A DNA stretch of 64,000 nt from NCBI GenBank assembly GCA_000149265.1, contig CH003129.1:315011-379010 (forward strand), in the 5' to 3' direction. Positions within the stretch are counted from its first letter, which is position 1. Each line of letters begins with the position of its first letter. Positions 1 to 13,368 of this stretch are shown here, piece after piece. The position numbers and the translations under genes were made by a program. Below the pieces are notes generated by a model, which was not told the DNA's origin, did not search any database, and saw only the letters and a list, made by a program, of their open reading frames with translations. The DNA is from Ciona savignyi. Lineage: Eukaryota; Chordata; Ascidiacea; Phlebobranchia; Cionidae.

Positions 1-244
1 TATCTTACCCTATTTAGCTTTAACATGCAAGGTTTCGATCAAGGGTTAATGTGCTCGATCAACAAGTATAATACAAAGATGGACAACATACTAGAAGTTA
101 GGCCATAATAAAAAAACCGTTTCATGTAAAACAAATGAAAGTTGAATTTTAACGGAATTTAGTCACCTACGGATAAAGTGCCAAACCGGTCCAAACTGGT
201 ATGAAAAAAAGAACGTTTGCGTTTATATAAAAACCCAAACTTAC

Positions 245-2816
245 TGGTTTGTCCTCCTGCTCGATTTGTTGGTGGCGTTGGACGGAACTCCATATTTGCT
301 TGCCTCCCTGGAAAGATAACATTTTAATAGGCTTATAATGATAATATTGAGAGTGGGCGAATGTGGCACGCAGAGAGAAGGAATGTAATCAAAAAATACT
401 GTAGTGGGGATACATTGCATTACATTAGTGTGGGCGGATCCACGGTAGCCCCAGGATCAGAAATTTAGGCCATAAAGGCCCGTTACTTCTGCAACGCTCT
501 GGATATAATTTACATTTGTGTTGGGTTTATATTGACACACTAGAACCAGAAAAGGGCGCCTTTAAAGCATGTTACGTAGAATTTTCTGACGTCATTGCGT
601 TTGCTAGCCGTCATGAGATATGTAAGCGTGCCTACAGTTCACATAAAACCACTACGATGGCCACGGGGTAATTTGACGATTTTCCGCGTATAGTAACGCC
701 AATGTTTCGTTTTCCACTAAACCACTCCAGTGCCAATTTAAACTTTTCTTTCTTTCCAACGGCTATAAAGACCATTATTTATTAAATTAAAAGAACAGGC
801 ATAAAATAAAGTTTTTGCAGAAAGGTGTCCAATGTACGGAGGGGGTCTACTGAACTAGGACTTTCGGTATCTAAAAGAGTCTATGCCTTTCCATGGGCGA
901 ATTAAAATTCAAAGTAACACCGTTTTTATAAGTTTCTTATTTGCAATACAAGTTAAACTACTATTTTCAGGTAATTATCAAGTTCCACTTTGAACTTTAA
1001 CAAGTTCTGGCCTGAATTAACTCAACGTGCATTAATTGTTTCTAAATTATGTATATATTCAGCATGTATAAATGGATAGCTACAGATCTAGTGGTTCTGG
1101 GTCAAAGCTAGACTCGGCAACTATGTGGACAATCGACGATTGTTTAAAAACGTGCTGTTAATTTTCTAATGTAAGTCTCACCCACAAAAAGTAAAAACAA
1201 CTTACGTGACGCATAACATCTCGTGCTTGGCAGTGAGGTTGCCATCGAATCGTAGCAGCAACCTCTGGAAACAGGAAAATGCAAATTTATGGAAAAATTT
1301 ACATGTAGCTGCCTTTGTTATTGAGATTTGAATACAATATACATACTATAATGGATTTATTTGAAGAGTAATGGTTTGTATACACAGTTATGCAAAATTG
1401 CGAGCCGTAAAATGTGAAAATTATGTTAGCAACTATTGTAAAATTTCATTAGTTAAGTGGGCTGTTAATGTTTGAAACACAAAAAATGTACTACAATTTT
1501 ACAGAATGAATACTTTAACTAGTGATCTTTTTACAGTTTAAACTAGTGTTTTTTGACTTATAACCAAGAATCTTTAGTATATTACACCCACTATTGTGAA
1601 CGGTCGTGTGGTCGAATGGTTGATACGTAAACAAAGATTACACACTGAAATTCGTTGAAAAGACAAAATGATTTTGTATTGAGCCTACATACACTATACG
1701 CTTGTAATGGGGTTTCTTTACATAGTCTTAGAGTTTTTCAATGGCCAGTAATGCTTTTAAAGGTCGTTCAGAGTTTTTTTTTAAAACGGGTCATTTCAGA
1801 AACGTTCCTTAAGCAACTTTTGTGGTTCATATTTTAAAAAATACGGTCGTAAGTTATCGATATTACTACGAAGAAATAGAATAAATCAATTACCAAGATA
1901 AGATACCGTTCGGATAATTACCCCCTACTGATCAAACCAGAGTACGCCTTTGGTAGCTTCATACTCTGCCAAGCACGGAAATTCTATATTATCTGCTCTG
2001 CCCTCAAGCATAATATCGAGTTGAAGTTGTTATAGCAATATTATACTAGAGAAACGCGTAAGTTACCACGCAATGGCGAACATGAAATGCCAGAGGGGGG
2101 CGCCTTACTTCAATTGCACTTAAGTTAGAGTAATCTGTGCCGATTGGGTGTGGTAATTCACAGTAAAAAGGCCATAATGGCCGCTTTTGGCATAAAATAC
2201 CATGACAATTTCATAACGGATTTTTTTTGTGAGATCTATTTTCTGGTTTCGTATAAGAAATGACAATTATTAAAATCATGTAAAAACCACCACGGCGAAG
2301 ATTTGCTAAGAAAACATGAGCCTTCGGCACAATATGCACTGTTATGCTCTGCCGTATCAGAGTGATATAATAACCTGGAGGGTAGAGCCGCGGTTCGTGA
2401 ATGGTACAGCGTGAACCTGGTTTGTCCCGCGCAATTCACGTGTGGCCCTTATAATTAAATGAACAACGACTATAATGTAGCTCATATTTTATCTCTGACA
2501 CTTTATCATTAGGAATTCGTTCTTTGTCACAAGCCTACGTCATTCCTATTTCATACGTCGGTTTTAAAAGGATAGTGCCAGTCATCTAGTAAAACGATGT
2601 TTTTGTCGGGTCTTCAAAAATAGAAAAACACGGTTGACCAAAGAGGATTAGGGTAATACACAGCAAATCTTACGCGGCTCGGCATTGGCCTGGGGTAACA
2701 ACTGCACCTCTTCGAAATCTGAAACATCTGTATCTTGTATATAAACCATGATCGCAGCCTGACTGTGCAAGTACAATTCCCAGGTTAAAAAGCAGTAACA
2801 CGGCCTTTACCAACAT
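245..2816 (-). CDS. Paralogous trefoil gene, first three exons, runs off the left edge
   Basis: Exons on the minus strand are 2816-2674 (signal peptide, trefoil first half), 1264-1206 (GCCYD core) and 307-245 (Pro-rich linker). Sizes (143, 59, 63 bases), phases and splice sites equal those of the + strand gene at 29453. The trefoil cysteines and VTP-QC are kept. Exon 2 shows three synonymous changes and one Phe/Tyr change; exon 3 shows mostly synonymous changes. Purifying selection on both copies is inferred. The remaining exons would lie left of position 1. The secreted product should resemble the right-arm protein at least at its N-terminus. Confidence 0.72.
308..1205 (-). other. Intron 2 of left trefoil gene
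   Basis: No coding signal. It includes a CRE-like TGACGTCA (590-597) conserved in the right arm, and at about 395-490 a repeat piece also found at 53190-53400. Confidence 0.5.
1265..2673 (-). other. Intron 1 of left trefoil gene, with conserved blocks
   Basis: Mostly AT-rich. Two blocks, 2092-2146 (identical over 55 bases) and 2309-2352 (one difference), are far better conserved with the right arm than their surroundings. Confidence 0.6.
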
Positions 2817-2873
2817 ACTGTCCTTTCGTGCATGCGCGGCATCAACTAAACGAGGCTGAAAACTTTAACGCAG

Positions 2874-2881
2874 TATTTATA
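2874..2881 (-). promoter_or_regulatory. Candidate TATA box of the left trefoil gene
   Basis: TATAAATA on the minus strand, about 58 bases upstream of the ATG at 2816, which would leave a 5' UTR of roughly 30 bases. The right-arm gene shows no equivalent because arm homology stops just before its ATG. Confidence 0.4.
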
Positions 2882-3900
2882 AGTGCGTTTTTCGGTCAAT
2901 GCTCAGCGCAAGTTTCCTTTCTCTGTTTCAGCTATCGGCGGTGAAATTAAACGTGCCAAATATTTATAAGTTATACGTATCACTCGCTTTGTCCACGTAT
3001 ATTTTATAAACTTAATTTAAAAGAAAAACCTGTTATTCCTCTACTCTGTGTAATATTGGTACACGATTTTTAATAAAAAAAGTAATTATTAAAACAAAAG
3101 TAATAAATGTACCAAAACCCGTATATTGATTTTGAAATGGTTAGGGTTTGGAGCATTAAACACGTTGTATAAACAATAATTTACTAATGTACATTCTATT
3201 TATATGATAAATATGTATAAAAAATCATACCCATAAATAATTTTTCACTGTATAAATAACGCCACCCAGATACAAATCACAACAGTTTAGGCCAGGCATG
3301 GACAACGTACGGCCCGCGGCCCATGAAGGGGTTTTGACCGGCCCGCAGACTGTATCTAACCATACCCTGTAATTAAGATATTGAATACAATTCATGTAAT
3401 AATCCGGCCCACTTCCTTTTTCAAATCTGGCCGGCCGTCTAGTATTTTTAATTTCTTCTAATTGTTAAATCAGTGACTAATGCACTTACAATTCACCAAA
3501 TCTGATTCAAATTGGAGCAGCCACTCAAGCAGTCTTTTTAAATGTGGTGCTGTGTATTGAATATCAGTATTAAAACCAATATATATATATTTCTTGCGGA
3601 AACGTACGTTGGATATTCTCCTGTTGGTCACAAAGTCGTTTGCGATTCGTTTGTGCACTTTGACGACGCACGGAGCGGATATACAACGAAGAATAAGCAC
3701 TAAACGGTAAACAAGTCGACATGAAGCATAAAAGTTTTGTTGTATATACTGCAACTAAATAAAAAAAAACATAAAAATCGTACTGCGTTGTACATGTTTA
3801 AACATTAAGCATTAGAAAAAATGTTAAGAAAGGGTGCATAGTGATAAAAAATAAAACAATTTGTTTAGAAATTAACCAAGTTATACAACTTCCGAAATAG
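2882..3900. other. Upstream spacer with hAT-like and foldback fragments
   Basis: AT-rich. 3293-3440 begins CAGGCATGGACAACG and is rich in CGGCCCGC, like a short hAT-type repeat. 3440-3540 is a piece of the 335-bp foldback unit. No gene seen. Confidence 0.45.
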
Positions 3901-5190
3901 GAAAATTTTAAAATCGTTGGCTCTGACGGAATTTTTGATTCTTTGTAAAATAAACTAGAAAATCAACAACCTGTCAGATAAATTTAGTAAACCTTTTTTT
4001 AGTTTCTTTGTAAAAGTTTCAAATCCGACCTAAAATTGATACCACATCTCTTGTTCTTCAGGACGCTGCCTTAACAGCTTCTGTTGGACCAATTACTAGG
4101 GCTTGTTGCATTTTGCTTCATCAAAAATATACATAATATATGTTCGTAAAATTTAATAATAAAATAAATCTTACTCTTTAAAAATCCAAAAGAGAACTAA
4201 ACTTTGTGATATAAATAGCGCGGACAGGATAAGCGCGGAATTCAGAAAACATCCGCGTTAAAATAACAATCTAAAGATAAATGTTAAAAGTGCAATAGAA
4301 TTATTAACTAAATGCAATATAAATTTTTCTCTTTGCTTGCGGTCGGCAACCTTTTAATACAGTGTGCCAGTTTATAAATTATAACGTGCTGAACCAATGG
4401 AAAGTTAAAAGGAGTCACAAAATTATCGTGATGTTACGAGTGAAAAAGCACGACGAAATAATTTCCGCATCTCGCAACTTAAACGGATAAACAAACACCA
4501 GCTTGCCTTATTCTGCTTATCGTCATCTTAAAAGGTTAAAACATTTTCGGTGCAATGTTTATACAGGAAAATTATTTGTTTTGCCATGTAACTTTTTAAG
4601 ACAGTTTTTTTTTTAAGTAATAATACTCAAATTTGTTATATTATAGCTATGTTTTATAGTCCTTTTTTTCTTTATTCGATTTTTATGTTTTCTACACATA
4701 AAATGTGCCTCTTTGTGGTCAAGTGCAAGCAAACCCAAGAAGCAACTCATGGGTTACTTATCTAAAGACTTTCTAATGCCAGAAGTTTAGAAAAATTTGT
4801 TACGATATTTTACGTTAATATGGTTTTGTTACTAGCCAAAACTTCTGCATCATCCGGCAAATACGCTTCCCCAATGCCAGTGAACGTGCTGCCAATCAGT
4901 TTAACTAGAAAACGTTGAAAGATGGAATTTATTAAATCTTTGGCTCTGGAGGATTTTTTGTTTGTTTATAAAATAAACGAGAAAATCAACAACCTGTCAG
5001 ATAAATTTAGTGAATGTTTTAAATTTTGATGCCAAATATCTTGTTGGTCTTTAGGACGCTGTCTCAACGGCTTCTGTTGGATCAGTTACTAGTTGCATTT
5101 TGCTTTACCAAATAACATAACTACTAAAAAACATATATGAAATCTGTTGTTAAAAATTCAATTAAAAATAAGTCTTTCTCTTTAAAAAGT
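3895..5190. repeat. Direct repeat pair 3895-4195 and 4918-5190
   Basis: Both copies share the stretch with ACCTGTCAGATAAATTTAGT and GGACGCTG-TC-AC-GCTTCTGTTGGA-CA plus AT-rich flanks. The function is unknown; changes do not follow codon positions. Confidence 0.6.
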
Positions 5191-5741
5191 TGTTCTTGTG
5201 GTGCAATTTTAGGCAATACTTGCGTATATGCTGCTTGTACCTAAATTTTGCTTTGCCCTAAAATAACGAACATGCATGTATAATCTCACCGCAAATATGT
5301 CACACCACAAAAACCCAAGTAACGTGTCGTGTGTAGGTCAGGACTTCTCTTTACCTCCAGAGAGGGGAAAACGCGGGATGAAGCGTTTTAACAAATAGTC
5401 GTTTGCCAATGGCATTTTAGCAAAACAAAGAATCCAACCAAATTATCCACGTTATATGGATAAAAGGTGGATTTTAACTCTTGAAACCATTATAGTTTCT
5501 GCCCACAAAACAAAGGATAACGATCTCGAGTTTTAAATTCTCTAAGTTAAGACAAATACATCCTTTCCTGTATATGTTGCATAGTTTATGTAGCATGACT
5601 TTTCTACAGCAGGATTAGACATTTCTGCTTAGTATTTTAGGCCCCAGCCTAAAAAAATAATGTGGCATATTTTTGATTTCGCAAGGCGGCGCTAGAGGCA
5701 CGTCTCATATAACTAGAATTTTCATGTTGGGACTAATTTGT
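5191..5741. other. Stretch without recognisable features
   Basis: AT-rich spacer; no splice-supported frame or repeat was recognised. Confidence 0.4.
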
Positions 5742-5850
5742 ACGGACGTGTGACCCAATGTTAACCGATACATATGCCGACTGTTATACAAAAACGGTCC
5801 CAGTAACAAGCCCACCATGGGTTCGAAACTTGGCTCGGTACAAAAAATGA
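5742..5850 (+). repeat. tRNA-like SINE of a second family, copy 1
   Basis: Matches 62322-62440. Both have a box A-like stretch (AATGTTAACCGA here) and a box B-like GGGTTCGAAACTTGG about 75 bases later, too far apart for a plain tRNA gene. Confidence 0.55.
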
Positions 5851-6513
5851 ATCCCCATCGATGAAAATTCCTTGTACAATTAAAATAACTTTAATACATG
5901 TATGTTGTTCTAAGCAGTAATTAAAATGGAAAAAGTTTATTACTTGGCTTTTTTAATACTTCTGTTACTGTACTTTTCGACAAGCCTAAACCAGAGGTGA
6001 ACTTCTCCATTCGGCTAGATGTGGGAAAATAAAGTTCTTGGCCGCGGTAGGCCGGATTATTACATAATATCAAAATCCCTTCACGGGCCGTATGTTGCGC
6101 GTGTCTTGAGCATAAACCGTTTGTATCTGAGTGGCGTAATTTAAACAGTGCAACCAACTATGTTGCAACCCAGACCAGATGATATATAAGGTAACGCAAC
6201 TAGTTTGAATAATTTCCAGAATAACCTGCTGTAACTGGTTTTCACCATAGGACCACCAGTAAATTACCATACAGTTTCAACACGGTATATCTTGATTTAA
6301 AAAATATAAAACTAAAAAATAAAACACATTAAAGCTTGAAAGCTAAATTAATATTATCCTCACAAGCGTTAAAAATAACTCACATTTTGTGGGTTAAGAC
6401 ACGACCAGTTTCGAACCTGAACCCTTCGACTAAAAGGCGACGCACTTAACCACTAGGCTAAGGTGTCAGTAAACAAAAACGAAAAAACTCCTGAGCGAAC
6501 CAGATACTAATTA
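5851..6513. other. Spacer with a tRNA-like fragment (minus) at 6395-6475
   Basis: 6395-6475 in reverse complement has TAGCCTAGTGGTTAAGTGCG and GGTTCGAAACTGG, like the SINE head, with an imperfect acceptor stem. Short frames at 5921-6270 have no support. Confidence 0.4.
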
Positions 6514-7860
6514 AACTAGAGATTGTCAACCACGTGTTTAACCACCACTATTTGTAAAACCAATGTTGCATTCCATATATTCATGATACAGGGTCCCCAA
6601 CCACATTTCGTATTTTATACACTGTGTATGTAGTTTTTCTTTCTGCAAGCATAAACTCATGGGTCCTATAGTTATCAAACCAAACTTCTTCTCCATGTGT
6701 AGGTAAAAAAGAACAATCGGGATAGATTTACAAAGATTTCATCAAAAATGTTTTAAATTAAAGCTTTTTTTTAAGTGCTGTATTGTTGCTGTAAATAAAG
6801 CTAAATTCCTAAAACAGTTCGATTTAGTTTTTCATGGCTTCGGTGAATTCCCCATGGGCTTGGTAAATAAGTTTCTGTTTTTACATATGTGGGTCATGTT
6901 GACCATCAATACTTAAAAGTTTTAATTCGATTTGACGAATTCTTGTTGGAGATGTCAGTGCAATGTGGCATGCTTGTCATAATCATGAGTCGGGAACATC
7001 TTCGTTTTTAAGGGAGTTACCCAAAGTAAACGTTTTCTTTTTTTTAAGTGATACAGAGTGGCTAACGATCTAGCATTCTACAAAATCTGATCAAAATTAG
7101 AGCAGCCGGTTAAACGCTATGTTCCGAAAAGCTACTTTTTTAGAAAAATAACCGTTTTGGATTTTGACGTCTACGGGGAATTCCCCTAGATTTATCACCT
7201 ACAATTTTGCTCCTGCGTATCTAGACCATTTTGTCTAACGAATAACAAAGCTTTATTACTATTTTATTATTCCTTCTGGTAGATGTCGGGGCATCATGCC
7301 ATGCCTGACACAATCATGATTTGAGAACAAAATCTTATTTTTTAGGGTATTTCCCTAGATATTTTTTTAAAATTTTCTAATTGTTAAATTAGTAGGTAAT
7401 GCACTTACATTCCATAAAATTTGAATCAGATTGGAGCAGCCGTTCAAGCGCTATGCCAAAAAAACTAGTTTTTTTAGAAAAAAATACCGTTTTGGTTATT
7501 ACCGCCTCCGGGGAATTCCCTTATATTTATCACCCACAATTTTGGTTTCTGCATATCTAGACCATGTTGTCTAACAAATGTTGAATTTTTATTTCGATTC
7601 CAATATTCCTTTTGGTAGATGTCGGGGCGACTTGCCATGCCTGTTACAATCATGATTTGAGAACAAAATCTTATTTTTTAGGGTATTTCCCTAGGTAAAT
7701 TCTTTATTTCTTCCAAGTGTTAAATCAGTGCCTAATGCACTTACATTCCACCAAATCTGTAGATGTCGGGGGGGCATGCCATGCCAGTCAAACCTAAAAA
7801 AATGACAAAAATGACAAAAACAATATGTGTCCCAATTTTTCAATTGGGACCCATAACTAT

Positions 7861-8158
7861 CCGGCCCGTTGGTCTAGCGGTTAAGTGCGTCGCCTTTCAA
7901 TCAAAAGGTTGCATAGGTGCAAAACTGGTCGCTAGCTAGTCGGTTGTGTTCTTGGGCAAGGTACTTTACGGACATTGCCTGAACCGAGCGGATTAATGGG
8001 TTCTACCAAATTGAAGGAACGTGTCTATCATATATAACACACTGCAATAGCTCCGGTAACCCGACGATGGGCGCGAGGTGATCTGACGATTGTCCGTGTA
8101 ATAACCCCCCTGGTTTTCTCATTCACGGGGATAAAGATGAATATCCTATCCTATCCTA
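7861..8158 (+). repeat. tRNA-derived SINE, full length
   Basis: Head GGTCTAGCGGTTAAGTGCG and a degenerate B box, body with ATTGCCTGAACCGAGCGGATT, tail of TATCC repeats. Serves here as reference for the family (probably the Ciona composite SINE type; name not verified). Confidence 0.8.
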
Positions 8159-9438
8159 AACTGATGAAAAAACAATTAAAGCAATTACGGTTCAACTGCT
8201 AAGTAAAAGTCAAGTCAAATAAAGATAAAAAACTCTCATCCAAGTTTTTTTTTTCATCAGCATATGAACTGAATCAAGCACTTTGCAATATTCAATGGTA
8301 ATCAACTTAGTTTTCTATTTAATTATTAGTGTTTTGTCCGTTTTTGTTTTTTTAGGTTTGACTGGCATGGCATGTCGCCCCGACATCTATCAGAAGGAAC
8401 AATGGAATTGTAATGTAACTTAGCCTTTCATTGGACAACATGGTCTAGATATGCAGAAACCAAAATTTTGGGTCATAAATCAAGGGGAATTATTCTGGGA
8501 GGTTAAACACCAAAACGGTATTTTTTATAACAAAATTAGCTTTCTGTGGCATAGGGCTTGAACAGCTGCTCCAATTTAAATCAAATTTGGTGGAATGTAA
8601 GTACATTAGTCACTGATTTTACACTTAAAAGAAATAAAAAAATTTATCTAGGGAAATACCCTAAAAATTAGTTTATGTTCTCAAATCATGATTGTGACAG
8701 GCATGACATGTCGCATCGACATCTTCAAGAAGAAGTAACGAAATCGCAATGAAAATTGGACATTTTTTAGATAACATGGTATAGATATGCAGAAACCAAA
8801 ATTGTAGATGATAAATCCGGGGGAATTCCCCTGGGACGTTAAAAACCAAAACGCTATTTTTTTTAAAAAAAATTAGCTTTTTTTCGGCAAAGTGCCTAAA
8901 CGGCTGTTACAATATGAATCAGATTTAACGGAATGTAAGTGCATTAATCATTGATTTAACACTTTGAAGAAATAATAAAATTACCCAGGGAAATACCCCA
9001 AAAAATAGGATATGTTCTTAAATCATGATTGTGGCAAGCATGACATGTCGGCCCGACATTTACCAAAAGGAGTAATGGAATCGCAATGAAAATTGGACAT
9101 TTGTATGACAACATGGTCTAAATACGCAGTAGAAAGATTGTGGGTGATAAATCTATAGGAATTCCCCTGAGACGTTAAAATCCAAAATGATTATTTTTTT
9201 AAACAAATAGCTTTTCGGGCCATAGCGTTTGAACGGCTGCTCTAATTTTGGTCAGATTTGGTGAAATGCTAAATCGTTAGCCACCATGTGTCAATTAAAA
9301 GAAGAAAAAGATTTACATAGTGTAACTCCCTTAAACACGAAGATATGCTTCTGACTCATGATTGTGACAAGCATGCCACATTGCACTGACATCTCCAACA
9401 AGGATTTGTCAAATTGGATTAAAACTTTAAGAATTGTT

Positions 9439-9538
9439 NNNNNNNNNNNNNNNNNNNNNNNNNNNNNNNNNNNNNNNNNNNNNNNNNNNNNNNNNNNNNN
9501 NNNNNNNNNNNNNNNNNNNNNNNNNNNNNNNNNNNNNN
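9439..9538. other. Assembly gap (100 N)
   Basis: A run of 100 N inside foldback element A. A 29-base stretch ending GAATTGTT occurs just before the gap and again at about 9682-9709, so the gap lies within an insertion or a collapsed repeat. Confidence 0.95.
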
Positions 9539-10119
9539 TAAAACCGAGTTCATTTGGAGCTTTTGAGTTGACCGGTAGTGACGTAGGGCTACGGAGAGAC
9601 TGCTGGAATTGAATTTGAAGTAAAAAATTTTTAAAAAAATCGATTTTTTCGAAGAAAACCGGTGTTTTTCGGATTAAGAACAAATTGGATTAAAACTTTA
9701 AGAATTGTTAGATAACATGACCCACATATGTAAAAATAGAAACATATGTACTAAGCCCATAGGAAATTCACCGAAGCCATCAACAACTAAATCGTGCTGT
9801 TTTAGGAATATAGCTTCATTTGACTACAGCTCTTAAAAAAAAGCTATAATTTAAAACATTTGTTGTGAAACCTTTGTAAATCTAACACGATTGTTCTTTT
9901 TTTAACTACACGTGGAGAAGAAGTTTGGTTTGATAACTATGGGACCCATGCGTTTATGCTTGCAGAAACAAAAACTACATACTTAGTGTAAAAAATACAA
10001 AATGTGGTTAGGGACCCTGTAGCATGAATATATAGAATACAACATGTGTTTTACAAATAGTGGTGGTTAAACACGTGGTTCACACTCTCTAGTTTTTTCG
10101 TTTTTTGTTTGTTAAACGC

Positions 10120-10707
10120 TCGACAGGCATGGCATGTCGCCCCGACATCTATCAAAAGGAATAATGAAATCGAAATAAGACTTGGTGATTTATTAGACAA
10201 CATGGTCTAGATATGCAGAAACCAAAATTTTGGATAATAATTTTAGGGAAATCCCCCTTGGAGGTTAAAAACCAAAACGGTTATTTTTTTGTAAAAAAAT
10301 AGGTTTTTGGGCCATAGCGCTTGAACGGCTGCTCCAATTTGAATAATATTTGGAAAAATGTAAGTGCATTAGTCACAGATTTAACACTTAGAAGAAATAA
10401 AAGATTATCTGGGAAAATACACTAAAAATAAGATTTTGTTCTCAAATCATGATTTTGACAAGCATGCCATTTCGCCCCGACATCTACCAAAAGGAAAATT
10501 GGAATCAAAATGAAATTTAACATTTGTTAGACAACATGGTATAGATATGCAGAAACCAAAATTTTGGGTGATAGGCCTAAATCTAAGGGAGTTCTCCGGA
10601 GGCGTTAAAAACGAAAACGGTATTTTTTTAAAAAACTAGTTTTTTGGGGCATAGCGCTTGAACGGCTGCTTCAAAAATGACTCATATTTGGTGAAATGTA
10701 AGTGAAT
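10120..10707 (-). repeat. Truncated foldback arm next to BEL-2
   Basis: Reverse-oriented 335-bp units, starting GACAGGCATGGCATGTCG, end abruptly at about 10707 where retroelement integrase remnants begin. It probably truncated the 3' end of BEL-2. Confidence 0.6.
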
Positions 10708-13368
10708 TGCCGTATTGGTCTTCGGGAACCTAGAAACCTTCTAAAAAATAATAAAAAACGAGCTTTTATCCATATTAGAATAGTCACTTTCTAGATGAAA
10801 TGCTCTGGATGCCACGTACACTCAAACACTACTCCGTATCGTTTTGCACGTGACCATTTTCCTCAATGTAGAAGGGACCAAAATAATTCATTTCAGAATA
10901 AGTAAACGTTGGAACTTATCAAACTTGATGTGCCCTTTTCCTGGTATAATCTTAGGGTGTATCACCCAGTCCTTGAACTGAGCGCGACCAGGTCTCCCTC
11001 GTACTCGTAGATCATCCTCATCTACCAATGGATCTAAGCGGTACAAAAAGCTAGTTACTTTTAAACAATAGTTTTTCCAGCGTTCTCTTTTACGATAACT
11101 AGTTGTTTTAAAAGTAAACTTTGCCAAACTTGTCATCTCTTTTCCAAAAAGCTGTGGTTGGTAAATCCGTTTGCTCTCAAGAACAAATGGGCCTACAAAA
11201 CAAAGAGGATTAGAAATTGAACATACAGTGGATAATATGTTCCTTCTCGTTAGGGGACGGTCTCGTAGTTTAACTTTAAACCTAAAGGAATCATTCTCCA
11301 CGCACCAAATCATACGGCGTACTCGCTCGATGGGTAACGGATCACGATGGATATTTCCAATTTCTTCTGCCAGATCCATTTTCGAGAAGCTCGAGATTAC
11401 TCTACGCCTGTTACTGGTTTTCTTGTGAAGTAGAAGACCTGCATTAGCACTTAGTGCTCGACTTCTTTGCAGTAAAGATGTCGCTTCCTTGCAGGTTGGA
11501 ACCGATATCAAACCGTCCACGTAAAAATTGTCCCTTACAAAATTTGCGGCGTTTGATACGTATCTTTCTTCGCCATCATCAGCAGCTCTTTTTAATCCAA
11601 AGTTTGCCAAGACAGGTGAACTCGCTGCTCCGAAAGGGTGTACCTTGCCAGTTTGTCCTTGCAGGTTTTCTTTAGGGACGATCTTTGCGTTATCACATCC
11701 GTGCTCTTTACCGATTGCGTCACACACGTTAGTACATCGATTGTATGTGTGTTCTTGTTCGTCTCGATTAATAGTGCAATGTAGTAAGATGCTTCCTTTT
11801 GCATATTCTACACTCGACCCGTTGGTTACAAAATCACGCAATGTGGAATTGAGATGAACCGCAGCTATAACATATTCGATGTTCGCGCAGGAAATCGAGT
11901 TTGGATTGTCGGGGAAGAGAATTGAAACTCTCGCATCTATCAATGTGATGTACTTGCTTACAATACAAGCAGTTTTCTCCCTGTATGTTAAGCGTGTTTG
12001 ACGGATCTTTGCTAGACGCAAGATATGATCTTGTTGTGGAGCTGTACGACCTTTTATAAGCACGAGTTTTGGCTTCCGAAAATAGATTTTGCAACTCTGG
12101 AATATTTTGCATTTCAGATCTTTTCTCTATAAATTTGACCAATATTTCAAATGGAGGATAATCAAATTGGTTTTCACCGCATTTCCAGTTTAATACAACC
12201 TCGCGCCATTTAGACACAATACTTGAAGGCAAACGAGAAAGTATTTTTGCGGTTTCTTGTGGAAAATCTAGAATTTCCAGATTTCTTATTTTTCTTTTAG
12301 CGGCGGACACCTGATGGATAAAGTCCGAATATCTGCGCAGCCCGTAAGGGTCGCCTTCCATTATTTGGGGCCAATGATGTAGTTTGTCAATAAATGTTTC
12401 GGCGATTACGCTGTCGTTACCGTAACGTCTTTTTAGTCGATATTTTGCCTCCCGATACGCATCTTCAGTCTGCAACAGCAGAAAACCTTGAACGAGTTGT
12501 TTGGGTTCCCCAGCCAGAAATTGACCAAGTAAATTTAGTTTGTGCGCAACAAATGTCGATCTCTGCTCTACCAACGCATCAAATGCACTTTTCCACGCTG
12601 GATATTCTAGAACATTTCCATCAAATGTATTTATCTTTACTTTTGGAAGTTGGTAATAATGAGAATTGGGTGGTATGGCGGTATTCGTAGGACAAATTTC
12701 ACCATTAGTGTTATTGCGACTTGTCATTCTATCGTTTTCGCCTTTTGTAGTTGCCGTAGTTAAAACATTGTGACCCAGGTCATCGTCATGTATACCAAAC
12801 GGGTTCTCTCTTTTGGCAGCATCGAGGCAGGCTTGAGCTCGAGCTCTGTGCGTCGCGATTTGTTTATTAATACCCAATATACATCCGACTCTATCTCATT
12901 ATTTATTTCCATTATTTTAAGTCGTTTCATTTCTTTAGCAAATTCTAATTGACTTTGGAGGACGGCTATTTCGTTTTCCGATTCGTATCTTTGTTTGTTC
13001 AGTTGAGATTCCAAATTAGGATTTGATAACAACGCGTGCGAGCTGCGACTCGATTTAACGGAGATTGCCTCTAGACGGATTTGCTCAATTGCAGTACGCG
13101 CCTTTTCACCAACAACTGAAACTGCCTTGGAGCAACGATCGAGGGCGCTGCGTATTTGTTCATTATCAGATTGGCTGGAGCAGTCCAGTAAATTATTGCC
13201 AATCTCTTCCAATCGTTTTTTTCAGTCCAAACAAATTGACCATTTCCTTTTGTATCGTTTCTCTTTCATTACACGTGATCAATAGCTCTTCCACATTGGA
13301 AATACAACTACGCAACAATTTGTCGCAAGTAAAGAATTCAAGTTCCCTTTCTTTATTTACTTGTATAT
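10708..13368 (-). pseudogene. BEL-2: decayed BEL/Pao retroelement (gag to integrase remnants)
   Basis: On the minus strand, 13368-12760 and 12877-11834 encode a BEL/Pao gag with coiled-coil N-part, the FDG-x-x-LEYPAWKSAF motif and a zinc-knuckle region (CLYCKQVHHIDRC, CYSCG). Frames break near 13210 (an A run) and 12870. A deletion removes the protease and front of the reverse transcriptase. 12063-10888 retains VHPFGAASSP, NFYVDGLISV and the downstream RT region, then an integrase-type segment. The catalytic YVDD is YVDG, so the RT is dead. Remnants with YFGPF follow to about 10790. Its gag start lies at 28974, beyond the BEL-1 insertion. Confidence 0.82.

Larger units (their letters stand above)
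1..2830. repeat. Inverted duplication, left arm
   Basis: Read in reverse complement this segment matches about 29440-33150 over its length, with substitutions and indels. Matched blocks include the three trefoil exons, 1580-1625 with about 30910-30955, 2092-2146 with 30694-30748 and 535-715 with about 32080-32230. The arm continues beyond the window. Confidence 0.82.
6514..10094. mobile_element. Foldback-type element A
   Basis: It opens with AACTAGAGATTGTCAACCACG and closes with the inverted terminus CACGTGGTTCACACTCTCTAG. In between, copies of a roughly 335-bp unit run forward (about 6900-7790) and then in reverse (about 8345-9420 and on), so the two arms face each other. A SINE (7861-8158) sits at the apex and an N gap at 9439-9538. 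No transposase frame was seen. The structure resembles Drosophila foldback elements, whose long inverted repeats are made of tandem units; kinship is not implied. Confidence 0.72.

Noticed and set aside
6395-6475. Functional tRNA gene
   Set aside because: Box A and B are present but acceptor and anticodon stems do not pair cleanly; resembles the SINE head.
9291-9683. ORFs on both strands at the first gap
   Set aside because: About 34 codons are N; the rest is foldback repeat.
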